64,000 nucleotides of DNA from Bdellovibrionales bacterium CG10_big_fil_rev_8_21_14_0_10_45_34 (GTDB lineage Bacteria > Bdellovibrionota > Bdellovibrionia > Bdellovibrionales > 1-14-0-10-45-34), in assembly GCA_002778785.1 (NCBI GenBank), contig PEZS01000016.1:274453-338452 (forward strand), given 5' to 3'. This document shows, in pieces, positions 30,260-38,701 of this stretch (positions are counted from its first letter, which is position 1; every line of letters begins with the position of its first letter). The position numbers were made by a program, and so were the translations under genes. Below the pieces are notes generated by a model. It made no database searches, was not told the DNA's origin, and worked only from the letters and a program-made list of their open reading frames with translations.

Positions 30260-31362
30260 ATGTTGTGCCCAAATTACTAGTTACGCGAAATGGTGTAAAA
30301 GAGTGCGAAATAGAATATTCTGTACATTGGTACGCTAAGACTCGTAGAGGAGAGATATCGTCTACTAACTCACACAGAGAAGACCCAGTCGTATACGGTA
30401 GAAGTACTTTTAAACCACTTATGATTAAAGCTTTGGTTGAAGATCTCGAGGATCTTTCAATTGCACAAAAAGCAATCTGCGTTTCAAGTCATTCGGGAGA
30501 TCGCGAGCATCTACAGTGTGCTCAGTCGGTACTTCCACATTCACTATGGGACCACTTAAACACTCCCCCAAGCTTGCCACTTAAGCCCATCGTTCAAAAG
30601 CCCATTCGCCCAACAAAATGGTTTCATCCCTGCAGTGGCCAACACTCAGGCCTGCTGTGTGCTTTTAAAAAACGTGGATGGTCAACTCAAGACTATCAAA
30701 GCCCGGAGCACCCTTTTCAAGGGGAGTACTTTCAAGTATTGAAAAATGCCATCGGCCCCTCGTTTAAACCCCACAGAGTCGCTATAGACGGATGTGGTCT
30801 GCCCACTTTTGCCCTTAAATTATCCGAAGCTGCGAAAGCCATGCAGTTTTTGGCAGAGACGAAAAATCAAGACTGGATATGGAAGGCAATGACCACAAAA
30901 CCCGAAATGGTGGGCGGACCTGGCCGAATCGACACTCTTATCATGCAGGCAACGAAAGGTTATGTTGCCGCGAAAGAGGGAGCAGAGGGGCTACTTGGAA
31001 TTGCTTTGTCGAGCCAATCCGACGAAGAGCCAACATCGCTAGGTGATGCAAACCACTTTTCGGCGGGCATCGCTATTAAACTTCACCACGGAACCGACTG
31101 GTTACATCTTCACTTCATTGTACATCGACTCTTTTCTGAAATTGGAATTTCGCTACCTGTGCCCCCGATCGATCGATTGAGGGATTACGAATATGCAGAT
31201 TATGTGTTTGACCAAGAAGCTATAGAAGCCATTGGCTCAATTGCTCTTCTGATGACGGGCGTTAGTACAAGTCGCGTAAGACCCCAGGATGTCGCGCAGG
31301 GCGCTGGCACTAGTGAACACAAAGAATTTGAGAAGAAGTGGGCCAAGTCTTGGACTCCCTAG
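30256..31362 (+). CDS. L-asparaginase (AnsA/asparaginase II-type, PF06089-like)
   Basis: 368 aa from a GTG that overlaps the upstream stop (GTGA). Motifs of this asparaginase family are in order: VTRNGVKECEIEYSVHW, YGRSTFKPLMIKALVE, ICVSSHSGDREHL, HPCSGQHSGLLCAFKKRGW, HPFQ, and AIDGCGLPTFALKLSEAA. It would hydrolyse asparagine, or a related amide, to the acid and ammonia. It sits between a flavin oxidoreductase and a kynurenine formamidase gene, and overlaps the latter by 25 bp. Whether it acts on asparagine or on an intermediate of this operon cannot be told. Confidence 0.8.
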   Translation: MNVVPKLLVTRNGVKECEIEYSVHWYAKTRRGEISSTNSHREDPVVYGRSTFKPLMIKALVEDLEDLSIAQKAICVSSHSGDREHLQCAQSVLPHSLWDHLNTPPSLPLKPIVQKPIRPTKWFHPCSGQHSGLLCAFKKRGWSTQDYQSPEHPFQGEYFQVLKNAIGPSFKPHRVAIDGCGLPTFALKLSEAAKAMQFLAETKNQDWIWKAMTTKPEMVGGPGRIDTLIMQATKGYVAAKEGAEGLLGIALSSQSDEEPTSLGDANHFSAGIAIKLHHGTDWLHLHFIVHRLFSEIGISLPVPPIDRLRDYEYADYVFDQEAIEAIGSIALLMTGVSTSRVRPQDVAQGAGTSEHKEFEKKWAKSWTP

Positions 31363-32024
31363 TTGCCTACGACATTTCGCCGGCGTTGCATGACGGCATT
31401 GCCGTTTGGCCGGGTGACAGGGCCTTTAGGTACACTCAGAGCTTTTCGATCAGCCAAGGCGATCATATAGATTTAGGGTCCATAGACTCAACACTTCATG
31501 TGGGTGCCCATGCTGATGCCCCCTCTCATTATCAAAGAAACTCGGCCTCTATAGACGAAGTGTCGCTGGATTATTATTTTGGGCCGTGCCAAGTCATCAC
31601 TATTGAAAAGGCCTGCTCGAACGGGCGGATTTTACCTGAACATATTGAGGGTAAACCGATTTCTACCGCTCGAATTCTTCTAAAGACGAATTCATTTTCG
31701 ACTCACGACAAATTCAACGAGTCATTCTTTTCACTCAGTCCAGAACTTGTAAAATACTTTAGCCTAAAGGGAGTTTGCCTCGTTGGCATTGATACCCCGA
31801 GCGTGGATCCGTTTGACGACAAAGTGCTGTTATCACACAAAGAAATCCTCAAGCTGGGCATGCGCAATCTCGAGGGAGTGATTCTGAGTGATGTCCCTGA
31901 TGGAAGCTACTGGCTCTCAGCCCTTCCTTTAAGGCTGAAGGGTGCGGATGCATCTCCGGTACGTGCGGCATTATTTTCGATGAACCACATGAAAGATTCA
32001 CTTCTTTCGCTGAAAGACTTTTAG
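31338..32024 (+). CDS. kynB: Kynurenine formamidase (cyclase-family hydrolase)
   Basis: 228 aa; the GTG at 31338 gives a 25-bp overlap with the asparaginase gene, and a TTG 12 bp later is an alternative. The family signatures are present: YDISPALHDGIAVWPGDR near the start and the metal-binding HVGAHADAPSHY (HxGxHxDxPxH), followed by GVCLVGIDTPSVD and SDVPDGSYWLSALPLRLKGADASP near the C-terminus. It hydrolyses N-formylkynurenine to kynurenine and formate, the step right after the next gene's product acts. The assignment is strong because the neighbour is the dioxygenase. Confidence 0.85.
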   Translation: MGQVLDSLVAYDISPALHDGIAVWPGDRAFRYTQSFSISQGDHIDLGSIDSTLHVGAHADAPSHYQRNSASIDEVSLDYYFGPCQVITIEKACSNGRILPEHIEGKPISTARILLKTNSFSTHDKFNESFFSLSPELVKYFSLKGVCLVGIDTPSVDPFDDKVLLSHKEILKLGMRNLEGVILSDVPDGSYWLSALPLRLKGADASPVRAALFSMNHMKDSLLSLKDF

Positions 32025-32033
32025 GAGACTTTG

Positions 32034-32816
32034 ATGCAACATGATCTCACTTATGCAACTTATTTGAAAACTGATGAGCTACTTGCGCTACAAAGTCCCC
32101 TTTCTGATGAGCCAGAACATGATGAGACGCTGTTTATTGTGATCCATCAAGTGTATGAGCTTTGGTTTAAGCAAATGCTCCACGAGGTTTCACTTCTTCA
32201 AAATTCTCTTGAATCACAAGAGCGAACGCTAGCCCTTAAAACCATGCACCGCATGCTCACGATCCTTAAAACTATGGTTGCTCAGGTAGATATTCTAGAA
32301 ACCATGACTCCCCTTTCATTTGTGTCGTTTCGAGATAGACTAAAGAATTCGAGCGGGTTTCAATCTTCTCAATTTCGCATGTTTGAAGTAAAGCTCGGCA
32401 AGAGAGACACACGAACCTTTTCAAATCTCGCCGATAATTATCGAATCCAGATCGAAGAGCAGTTATCAAAGAACACCCTTTGGGATTCTTTTTTGAAACA
32501 TCTTTCAGATTGTGGAATTAAAATTTCACCAACCTCACTTCAGAGAGACCGCAACAAGGCTATTGAACCTGATACAGCCCTACAAGAAACTCTTATAGAT
32601 ATTTACAAGAAACACCCAGACCTAGCTGAAATTTGTGAAAGAATGGTAGACTTGGACGAAGGACTTCAAGAGTGGCGATACAGACACGTAAAGATGGTCG
32701 AAAGAACAATTGGGGTTAAAATGGGAACCGGAGGTTCTCCGGGAGCCGCTTACTTAAAGACGACATTGTTTACTCCACTTTACCCAGATTTGTGGGATAT
32801 CCGATCTCGCTTTTAG
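32034..32816 (+). CDS. kynA: Tryptophan 2,3-dioxygenase
   Basis: 260 aa from the ATG at 32034. Motifs of the heme enzyme are intact: FIVIHQVYELWFKQMLHE, FVSFRDRLKNSSGFQSSQFRMFE (substrate-binding region), and RYRHVKMVERTIGVKMGTGG with the heme-ligand His in RHVKMVER, then SPGAAYLKTT. It converts tryptophan to N-formylkynurenine. It follows kynB by 9 bp. No kynureninase or kynurenine monooxygenase gene is visible in the window, so the pathway may stop at kynurenine here or continue elsewhere. Confidence 0.93.
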   Translation: MQHDLTYATYLKTDELLALQSPLSDEPEHDETLFIVIHQVYELWFKQMLHEVSLLQNSLESQERTLALKTMHRMLTILKTMVAQVDILETMTPLSFVSFRDRLKNSSGFQSSQFRMFEVKLGKRDTRTFSNLADNYRIQIEEQLSKNTLWDSFLKHLSDCGIKISPTSLQRDRNKAIEPDTALQETLIDIYKKHPDLAEICERMVDLDEGLQEWRYRHVKMVERTIGVKMGTGGSPGAAYLKTTLFTPLYPDLWDIRSRF

Positions 32817-32924
32817 TCCCATTTTCAATGGTTTTTGAGACGTCTAGCTAACGGGCAAGATATTGCGGGCCCGCTCGGAATAATTCGGAGCAAAGACAGT
32901 CCCTAGACACTCTTGTAGGAAAGA

Positions 32925-32953
32925 TTGACTACCTGGCACCTTCACCTTAAGAT
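32925..32953 (+). promoter_or_regulatory. Predicted sigma-70 promoter of the thiolase gene
   Basis: TTGACT (32925-32930) and TAAGAT (32948-32953) with 17-bp spacing, ending 29 bp before the ATG at 32983. It supports that start over the in-frame start at 32956, which would lie at or before the transcription start. Confidence 0.55.
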
Positions 32954-32982
32954 AGATGCTATTCCATCAAGTGAGGTCATCT

Positions 32983-34242
32983 ATGTATGTTTTAGACGCG
33001 AAGCGAATTCCATTTTGCAAATCATTTTCTCAGTACACCGGCGTTTCAAATCAAACACTCATGACTCACACATTAAACACACTAGTTAGCTCGGCGAAGC
33101 TTCAGAATGAGAGAATTGGTGATGTGGCATTGGGCGGGGTGATGATGTCACCAGCCGATTGGAATCTAGCAAGAGAATGCGTGCTCGGAACAGAACTTTC
33201 TGCAGACACACCAGCTTACAACGTTCAAAGGGCCTGTGGCACGAGTGTCGAAACGGCATGGCAACTTTCGCTAAAAATTCGCCAAGGACAAATATCTAGC
33301 GCCATCGCAGGTGGAGTTGATACCAACAGTGACTTCCAAGCTACCTTTCCAAAAAGTTTTACAAAGAAGATGCTCCAAGTTCAGGGCGCAAAAACATTGG
33401 GCGCAAGAATTGCCGCCTTCTCAAAAATAGGATTAGCCGATCTAAAGCCACAGTTCCCTGGGGTCGTCGAGCCGCGAACCGGTTTAACAATGGGGCAACA
33501 CACTGAGCTCATGGTAAAAGAATGGAACGTCGGGCGCCAAGAGCAAGATCAACTCAGCTATGAAAGCCATATAAAAGGGGCAAGAGCCTACAAAGAAGGC
33601 TTCTATGATGACCTAGTTACAGAGTTTATGGGAATTCAAAAAGATCTGATTCTACGAGGCGACACGACTCTTGAAAAACTTGCTTCCTTAAAACCGGCCT
33701 TTGATAAGTCTGGCAAAGGAACGCTTACCGCCGGTAACAGCACCGCTCTAACAGACGGAGCTTCTGCCATCTTACTTGGAAACATGGAGTTTGCGAAGTC
33801 CAAGAAGCTCGAGCCATGGGCCGAGTTAGTCGATTTCGAAGTTGCAGCTGTAAATTTTGTTGGAGGTGCCGGGTTATTGATCGCTCCAGCTATAGCCGTC
33901 AGTCGCATGCTCCAAAGAGCTAACCGCTCACTTCAAGATTTTGACTACTACGAAATTCACGAAGCTTTTGCCGGACAAGTTCTTTGCACATTAAAAGCCT
34001 GGGAAGATCCAGAATATTGCCGAGTCACATTAGGTAGAGACAAACCTATGGGCTCCATTGATCGCGATAAGATGAATGTGAAGGGCGGAAGTGTTGCCAT
34101 TGGGCATCCTTTCGCTGCCACCGGCGCAAGAATCATCGGAAGCTTAGCAAAGGCCTTAAGAGGCAATCCCAATAAATATGGCCTCATTTCGGTGTGCACG
34201 GCAGGCGGGATGGGAATTACAGCTATCGTGAAGGGCGTATAA
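32983..34242 (+). CDS. Thiolase (acetyl-CoA C-acyltransferase)
   Basis: 419 aa from the ATG at 32983 (GAGG upstream and a promoter just before). Catalytic residues are present: nucleophile C85 in QRACGTSVE, the GGSVAIGHPFAATGAR block with the active-site His, and CTAGGMG with the second catalytic Cys near the C-terminus. Thiolases either cleave 3-ketoacyl-CoA in beta-oxidation or condense acetyl-CoA. The YEIHEAFAGQVL stretch and length resemble the FadI/FadA type, but chain-length preference is not readable. It is monocistronic, convergent with the RND pump gene. Confidence 0.88.
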   Translation: MYVLDAKRIPFCKSFSQYTGVSNQTLMTHTLNTLVSSAKLQNERIGDVALGGVMMSPADWNLARECVLGTELSADTPAYNVQRACGTSVETAWQLSLKIRQGQISSAIAGGVDTNSDFQATFPKSFTKKMLQVQGAKTLGARIAAFSKIGLADLKPQFPGVVEPRTGLTMGQHTELMVKEWNVGRQEQDQLSYESHIKGARAYKEGFYDDLVTEFMGIQKDLILRGDTTLEKLASLKPAFDKSGKGTLTAGNSTALTDGASAILLGNMEFAKSKKLEPWAELVDFEVAAVNFVGGAGLLIAPAIAVSRMLQRANRSLQDFDYYEIHEAFAGQVLCTLKAWEDPEYCRVTLGRDKPMGSIDRDKMNVKGGSVAIGHPFAATGARIIGSLAKALRGNPNKYGLISVCTAGGMGITAIVKGV

Positions 34243-34283
34243 GCTGCGACGACACATACAGCTCGCATCTTGTTACAAAACCC

Positions 34284-37200
34284 TTAATGGGCGACCTTCT
34301 TGCGATAGGACATCAGACAAGGAACAACGAACAGAACAAACGCGGTCGATACAAAGATACCACCAATAATAACAAGAGACATTGGTATCCGAGTTTCGCT
34401 GCCAGCCCCCCAGTTCAGGGCGCCTGGCAATGCAGCCGCAATCGTGGAAAACGCCGTCATCAAGACGGGTCGCAACCGCTGGCTGCTTCCTTTTTCGATA
34501 ACTTGTTGCCAACTTAAATTCTCATCAGAATGAGACAATTGCCGGATCACTTCGACAAGCAAAATGCTTCCTTTTAACCCCAAGCCAACTAACAAAACGA
34601 TCCCGATAAAGCTAAAAAGGTTAAGGGTTTGCCCCATTCCGGCCAATGCGATAAACGCGCCAATCAAAGAAAACGGTACGGCTATCAAAGCGATGAGTGG
34701 ATCGACAAAACTGTTAAACTGAGACGCTAAAACCATGTAACTCACGACGATACCTAAGAGTAGAGTAAATATAAGCTCTCGAAACGACTCCTCGAATAAT
34801 TCAGATGATCCAGTAAAAGCTGTGTAGTTAGGTGTTTTAATGATGTCGTTTGAAATCTCTCGAATCAGCTTCATCGCTTCATCTTGAGTCACACCCGTGG
34901 GATTTGCTGAGATGTTAATCGCTCGTTGTCGGTTATCTCTCGTAATTCTAGGAATTGATTCGCCCTCTTCTATTTTAACTAGACGTGAAAGGTCAACCAG
35001 CTCCCCACGATCGTTTCGGACTCTCATTTTTTCAAGAGCTGTTGTATCTTGTCTTAACTCCCTAGGTAGCAACATATATACGTCAACGAGTTTCCCTTCG
35101 TAGCTTAGATCACCGACGCGCGCGCCTCCGTAAAGTACTTGCAAGATTTCACTAATTTGTATGGCTTCAACTCCGAGCTGGCGCGCCACTGTCCTGTCAG
35201 GAATGATTCGAACCTCATTCAGCCCCTCGACTTCGTCTCTACGAATATCTGTAAACTTACCCGACGATTTTATAGCATCTTCTAGTTGTTTTGAAATTTG
35301 ACGTAAGTCTTCCCATGCGGGCCCTTTCACTGCTAACTCAATCCCGTATCCGCCTCCGATAAACGACACACTCGAAGAGGCCCTCACAAACCCTCGAAGT
35401 CCGTCTATGTTAGAAATTTCTTTTCGAAGTTCATCTGCAATGTCCTTGCTGCTGAGGCCACCAGCCCCTCTGTGGCGCTGTTCTTTGAGAGTAACAAAAG
35501 AAAAAGCAGTATTGCTCTCACCGCCTCCAAATCCACCAACAGTTACGTAGAAACGATCAATGTACTCTTTGCTTGCTAAAACTTCTTCGAACTTTTTTAC
35601 CTTACCATCGGTCCAAGCAAGTGAAGATCCGGGAGCTGTTTTTAGTTGCAAAAAAAGTCTCGACTCATCAACGTCCGGCGCCAACTCCTTAGGCACATAG
35701 AGAGCCAACATTCCGCCAATAGCCAGCACTAACGTGGCAAACAAAAGTACAATCTTGCGGCGGCCTAACGCCCAATGAAGAGCACTACCGTAACTCTTCG
35801 TCAAAGATTCAAGCCACCGCTCAATCGCCTTTCCAAACTTTGAAGTTCGCTGGCTGGTTCCCATGAATTGTGAGCATCGCATCGGAGTTAGAGTGAGAGC
35901 CTCAAGAGCTGAAATAAGCACGGCCACGGATATTGTGACAGAAAATTCAAACAGAAATCTGCCGATAAGGCCGCGGACGAAGGCAACAGGTAAAAACACC
36001 GCTACCAAACTCAATGTGGTTGCTAGTACCGCCAGCATAATTTCTTTACTACCCTTCAATGAAGCCGTTACCCGATCTTCACCGAGCTGTCTGCGGCGAG
36101 TGATGTTTTCTAAGACAATAATTGCATCATCGACGACGACACCAACTGCAAGAGATAGAGCAAGCAGTGTAAGTGTGTTCAAAGTAAAACCGAACGCGTT
36201 CAAAATGATGAAGGATCCCAATATTGATGTGGGAATGGCCAACAACACGTTGATCGTCGAGGAAAGGTTTCCTAAAAAGAACCAGCAGACGATTCCAGTA
36301 AAAAGTGATGCCAAAATGAGAGTTAGAATAAGCTCATGAACCGACTCTTCAATAAAGGGTGTACTATCAAACGAGACAGAGAGACTGACACCTTCGGGTA
36401 AGATTTTCGTAATTTCCTCTGCCCGTTCCTTTACCCTATTTGCCACTTCAACAGTATTGGATCCTCTCTGTTTCCTAATTCCAATTCCAATTGCAGTTCG
36501 GCCGTTGAAACGAGAGATTCTCGCTTTGTCGATCAAGCCATATTCTGTATTCGTCACTTCTGACATCATTGTAGGCCGATAATTTGGTGAACCACCTCTT
36601 TTTTGAACGGGCAATCTACCAATATCACTCAGGTCCGTGACCTCGCCCAAAAAGCGTAATTGACGTTCTGTCTTTTCGTTTTCAATTGTGCCCGCCGGAA
36701 GCTCGAGGTTTTGTCTTTGAATTGTACTTCTGAGATCTTCAATAGACAGTTCCAGATTCTTCAGTCGATCCAGTTTTGGTTCGATGTTAATCGCCGGGTC
36801 GGAGTAGCCACCCAGTATGACCTCAGCCACCCCAGATATTACCGTGAACTGATCCCTCAATCGGTCTCTGACAAGTTCCGACAACTGCATATCCGATAAC
36901 GAATCAGAGTTCACCGACATCCAAAGAATCGGCCGATCATTGGGATTCGATTTTCTCACGGAAGGTGGCTCTACGTCTTGAGGTAGGCGCGACTGGACTC
37001 TGGCCAATTGCGTTTGAACTTCTTGAACGGCGATATCAATGTCCTTTTCAAGATCGAACTCTAAACTTATATCTCCCCCGCCAGGCGCTGCCGAGGAGGT
37101 CATGCGCCGAATCCCAGCGATAGCTACGAGACTACCCTCAATCGTGTCGATAAGTTCCCGTTCGATGACCTCGGCTGTGGCTCCTCTATAGTCGATAGAG

Positions 37201-37340
37201 ACGTTTACATTCGGGTAATCAACGTCAGGGTTTTGTGCAATCCCAAGCCTAGTGAAGGACACATAGCCGAAGATGATCAAAAACGACATGATCATCCAAG
37301 CAAATACGGGATTGCGAATGGATATTTCTGGTAAGTTCAA
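34284..37340 (-). CDS. RND efflux transporter, HAE1/AcrB type
   Basis: 1018 aa, normal for the family. It has an N-terminal helix (NPVFAWMIMSFLIIFGYVSF), a first large periplasmic loop, six membrane helices with the proton-relay Asp pair in AVGVVVDDAIIVLEN (about residue 405), a second loop, and a C-terminal helix bundle with FVDPLIALIAVPFSLIGA. It exports substrates from the inner membrane or periplasm by proton antiport. It overlaps the upstream TolC-like gene by 4 bp. A periplasmic adaptor gene is absent from the pair, which is unusual. Confidence 0.9.
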   Translation of the reverse strand: MNLPEISIRNPVFAWMIMSFLIIFGYVSFTRLGIAQNPDVDYPNVNVSIDYRGATAEVIERELIDTIEGSLVAIAGIRRMTSSAAPGGGDISLEFDLEKDIDIAVQEVQTQLARVQSRLPQDVEPPSVRKSNPNDRPILWMSVNSDSLSDMQLSELVRDRLRDQFTVISGVAEVILGGYSDPAINIEPKLDRLKNLELSIEDLRSTIQRQNLELPAGTIENEKTERQLRFLGEVTDLSDIGRLPVQKRGGSPNYRPTMMSEVTNTEYGLIDKARISRFNGRTAIGIGIRKQRGSNTVEVANRVKERAEEITKILPEGVSLSVSFDSTPFIEESVHELILTLILASLFTGIVCWFFLGNLSSTINVLLAIPTSILGSFIILNAFGFTLNTLTLLALSLAVGVVVDDAIIVLENITRRRQLGEDRVTASLKGSKEIMLAVLATTLSLVAVFLPVAFVRGLIGRFLFEFSVTISVAVLISALEALTLTPMRCSQFMGTSQRTSKFGKAIERWLESLTKSYGSALHWALGRRKIVLLFATLVLAIGGMLALYVPKELAPDVDESRLFLQLKTAPGSSLAWTDGKVKKFEEVLASKEYIDRFYVTVGGFGGGESNTAFSFVTLKEQRHRGAGGLSSKDIADELRKEISNIDGLRGFVRASSSVSFIGGGYGIELAVKGPAWEDLRQISKQLEDAIKSSGKFTDIRRDEVEGLNEVRIIPDRTVARQLGVEAIQISEILQVLYGGARVGDLSYEGKLVDVYMLLPRELRQDTTALEKMRVRNDRGELVDLSRLVKIEEGESIPRITRDNRQRAINISANPTGVTQDEAMKLIREISNDIIKTPNYTAFTGSSELFEESFRELIFTLLLGIVVSYMVLASQFNSFVDPLIALIAVPFSLIGAFIALAGMGQTLNLFSFIGIVLLVGLGLKGSILLVEVIRQLSHSDENLSWQQVIEKGSSQRLRPVLMTAFSTIAAALPGALNWGAGSETRIPMSLVIIGGIFVSTAFVLFVVPCLMSYRKKVAH

Positions 37341-38701
37341 TAATCCCCCGTTGCAGCGGCGCTAATAGCATTCCATTCGAAAGTCAAAAGAGACAGGTCC
37401 AGGGTCGACTGCAAGTAATCGCGCTTCACTTGCCAGTATTCTCTTTCGTACTGATTGACCTCAAGAAGCGGAATCGCACCCGAAAGGTACTCGCGCTCCT
37501 TCATCTGGTAGGCTTTAGTCATGAGTACACTTGCTTTTTGATATCGTTCATTGGCTTGCTTAAGCTGTCGATATTGCCGAATCAAGCCTTTAAGCTTCTC
37601 AGTAATTTCTCGCCGGAGTAGTTCATAGTCGCGCTCAAGTGCAACTTTAGTGTAGGCTTCTTCTCTTGTGGCGCTCATTACCGTCATTCCAGAAAACAGC
37701 GGAATCGTAAGTACCAACGAGATATCCCATTTCGAATCAGCAAGAATACCCGGCCTCTCCAGATAGTAGTTCCCGGAAAGCTCCAGTGTCGGCCAATGAC
37801 CACTGCGAGCAATATCAACAGATTCTTGCTGTGCCTGAATCCGCTTATTAAGAGCAAGAAGAGACGGATGCGAGGTTACGATTGCCTCAACTGCATTTTC
37901 AGACGGTGCCTTAACCACATTCGCTGACTCATACTGCGGCACCTCTTGCTCAAATCCCAAACGGCTTCTCCACTCAATCAGTTTCAAATCATGATTAACT
38001 TCGTTAGCCTGCGTCTGAGCTGAGATTGTTTCTAGTTGAGCTTGCGTGAGTAAAAGCTCCGACGGCGCGAACCTCCCGATACGAACTTTGTTTCTCATGG
38101 TTTGATATCGACTCTGTAGGGTTCCTTGAATATCTTTCGCAATCTCAGTCAGTCGGTTCAGATAGAAGGTCTCAATATGCAGCTTTCCAACTGAAATCTT
38201 CTCGTTGAGCTTTACAGCCGCGAGGTCGTGTTCAGCTCCTTCTAAGTTGTGCTTTGTTTGCTGTAAAAAATCCCATTCCGCTCCTCCCATAAAAATCGGC
38301 TGGGTGGCTGAAAAGGCACTGGTTCTTTGCTCCTGCAGGCGAAAAGCTCTTGGGATTTCGCTTCCTGGGGCAGCAGGCGGTATATCCTGACGCTGCCACT
38401 GCTTGCGGAATTCGATGGTAGGAAACAAAGCTCCTCGGGCTTTGTTGTGGGACAGCTCAAGTCTTGATTTGATTGCCGTTTGTCTGCCGACAGCCTCACT
38501 TCGCTCGATTCCCTTCTCGACTGCGGTCTCTAGGGGCACTGTTTTCGCCAACAGTTCAACACATATGAGAGGCGATATCGGGCTCACGAGTAAGATGGCA
38601 ATCAAGTTACGCAATAGTCCAAATGTGAAGGGACCAGCTAAAGCTCTTGAAATTAGTTTTTCATTGCCCACTACTGCATTTCCAAAGTCTAATGTTTCCA
38701 T
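37337..38701 (-). CDS. TolC-family outer-membrane efflux channel
   Basis: About 454 aa from the ATG at 38701. Coiled-coil helical repeats typical of outer-membrane efflux proteins are seen: KARGALFPTIEFRKQW, the second-half mirror GHWPTLELSGNYY, and long helices (SRYQTMRNKVRIGRFAPSELLLTQAQLE). A signal-like stretch (LIAILLVSPISPLICVELLAKTV) lies 30 residues in, so the true start may be a later TTG (about 38608), giving a normal signal peptide. At 38701 its ATG would abut the divergent ATG at 38702 (CATATG), which leaves no room for promoters. The stop overlaps the RND gene by 4 bp. Confidence 0.82.
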   Translation of the reverse strand: METLDFGNAVVGNEKLISRALAGPFTFGLLRNLIAILLVSPISPLICVELLAKTVPLETAVEKGIERSEAVGRQTAIKSRLELSHNKARGALFPTIEFRKQWQRQDIPPAAPGSEIPRAFRLQEQRTSAFSATQPIFMGGAEWDFLQQTKHNLEGAEHDLAAVKLNEKISVGKLHIETFYLNRLTEIAKDIQGTLQSRYQTMRNKVRIGRFAPSELLLTQAQLETISAQTQANEVNHDLKLIEWRSRLGFEQEVPQYESANVVKAPSENAVEAIVTSHPSLLALNKRIQAQQESVDIARSGHWPTLELSGNYYLERPGILADSKWDISLVLTIPLFSGMTVMSATREEAYTKVALERDYELLRREITEKLKGLIRQYRQLKQANERYQKASVLMTKAYQMKEREYLSGAIPLLEVNQYEREYWQVKRDYLQSTLDLSLLTFEWNAISAAATGDY

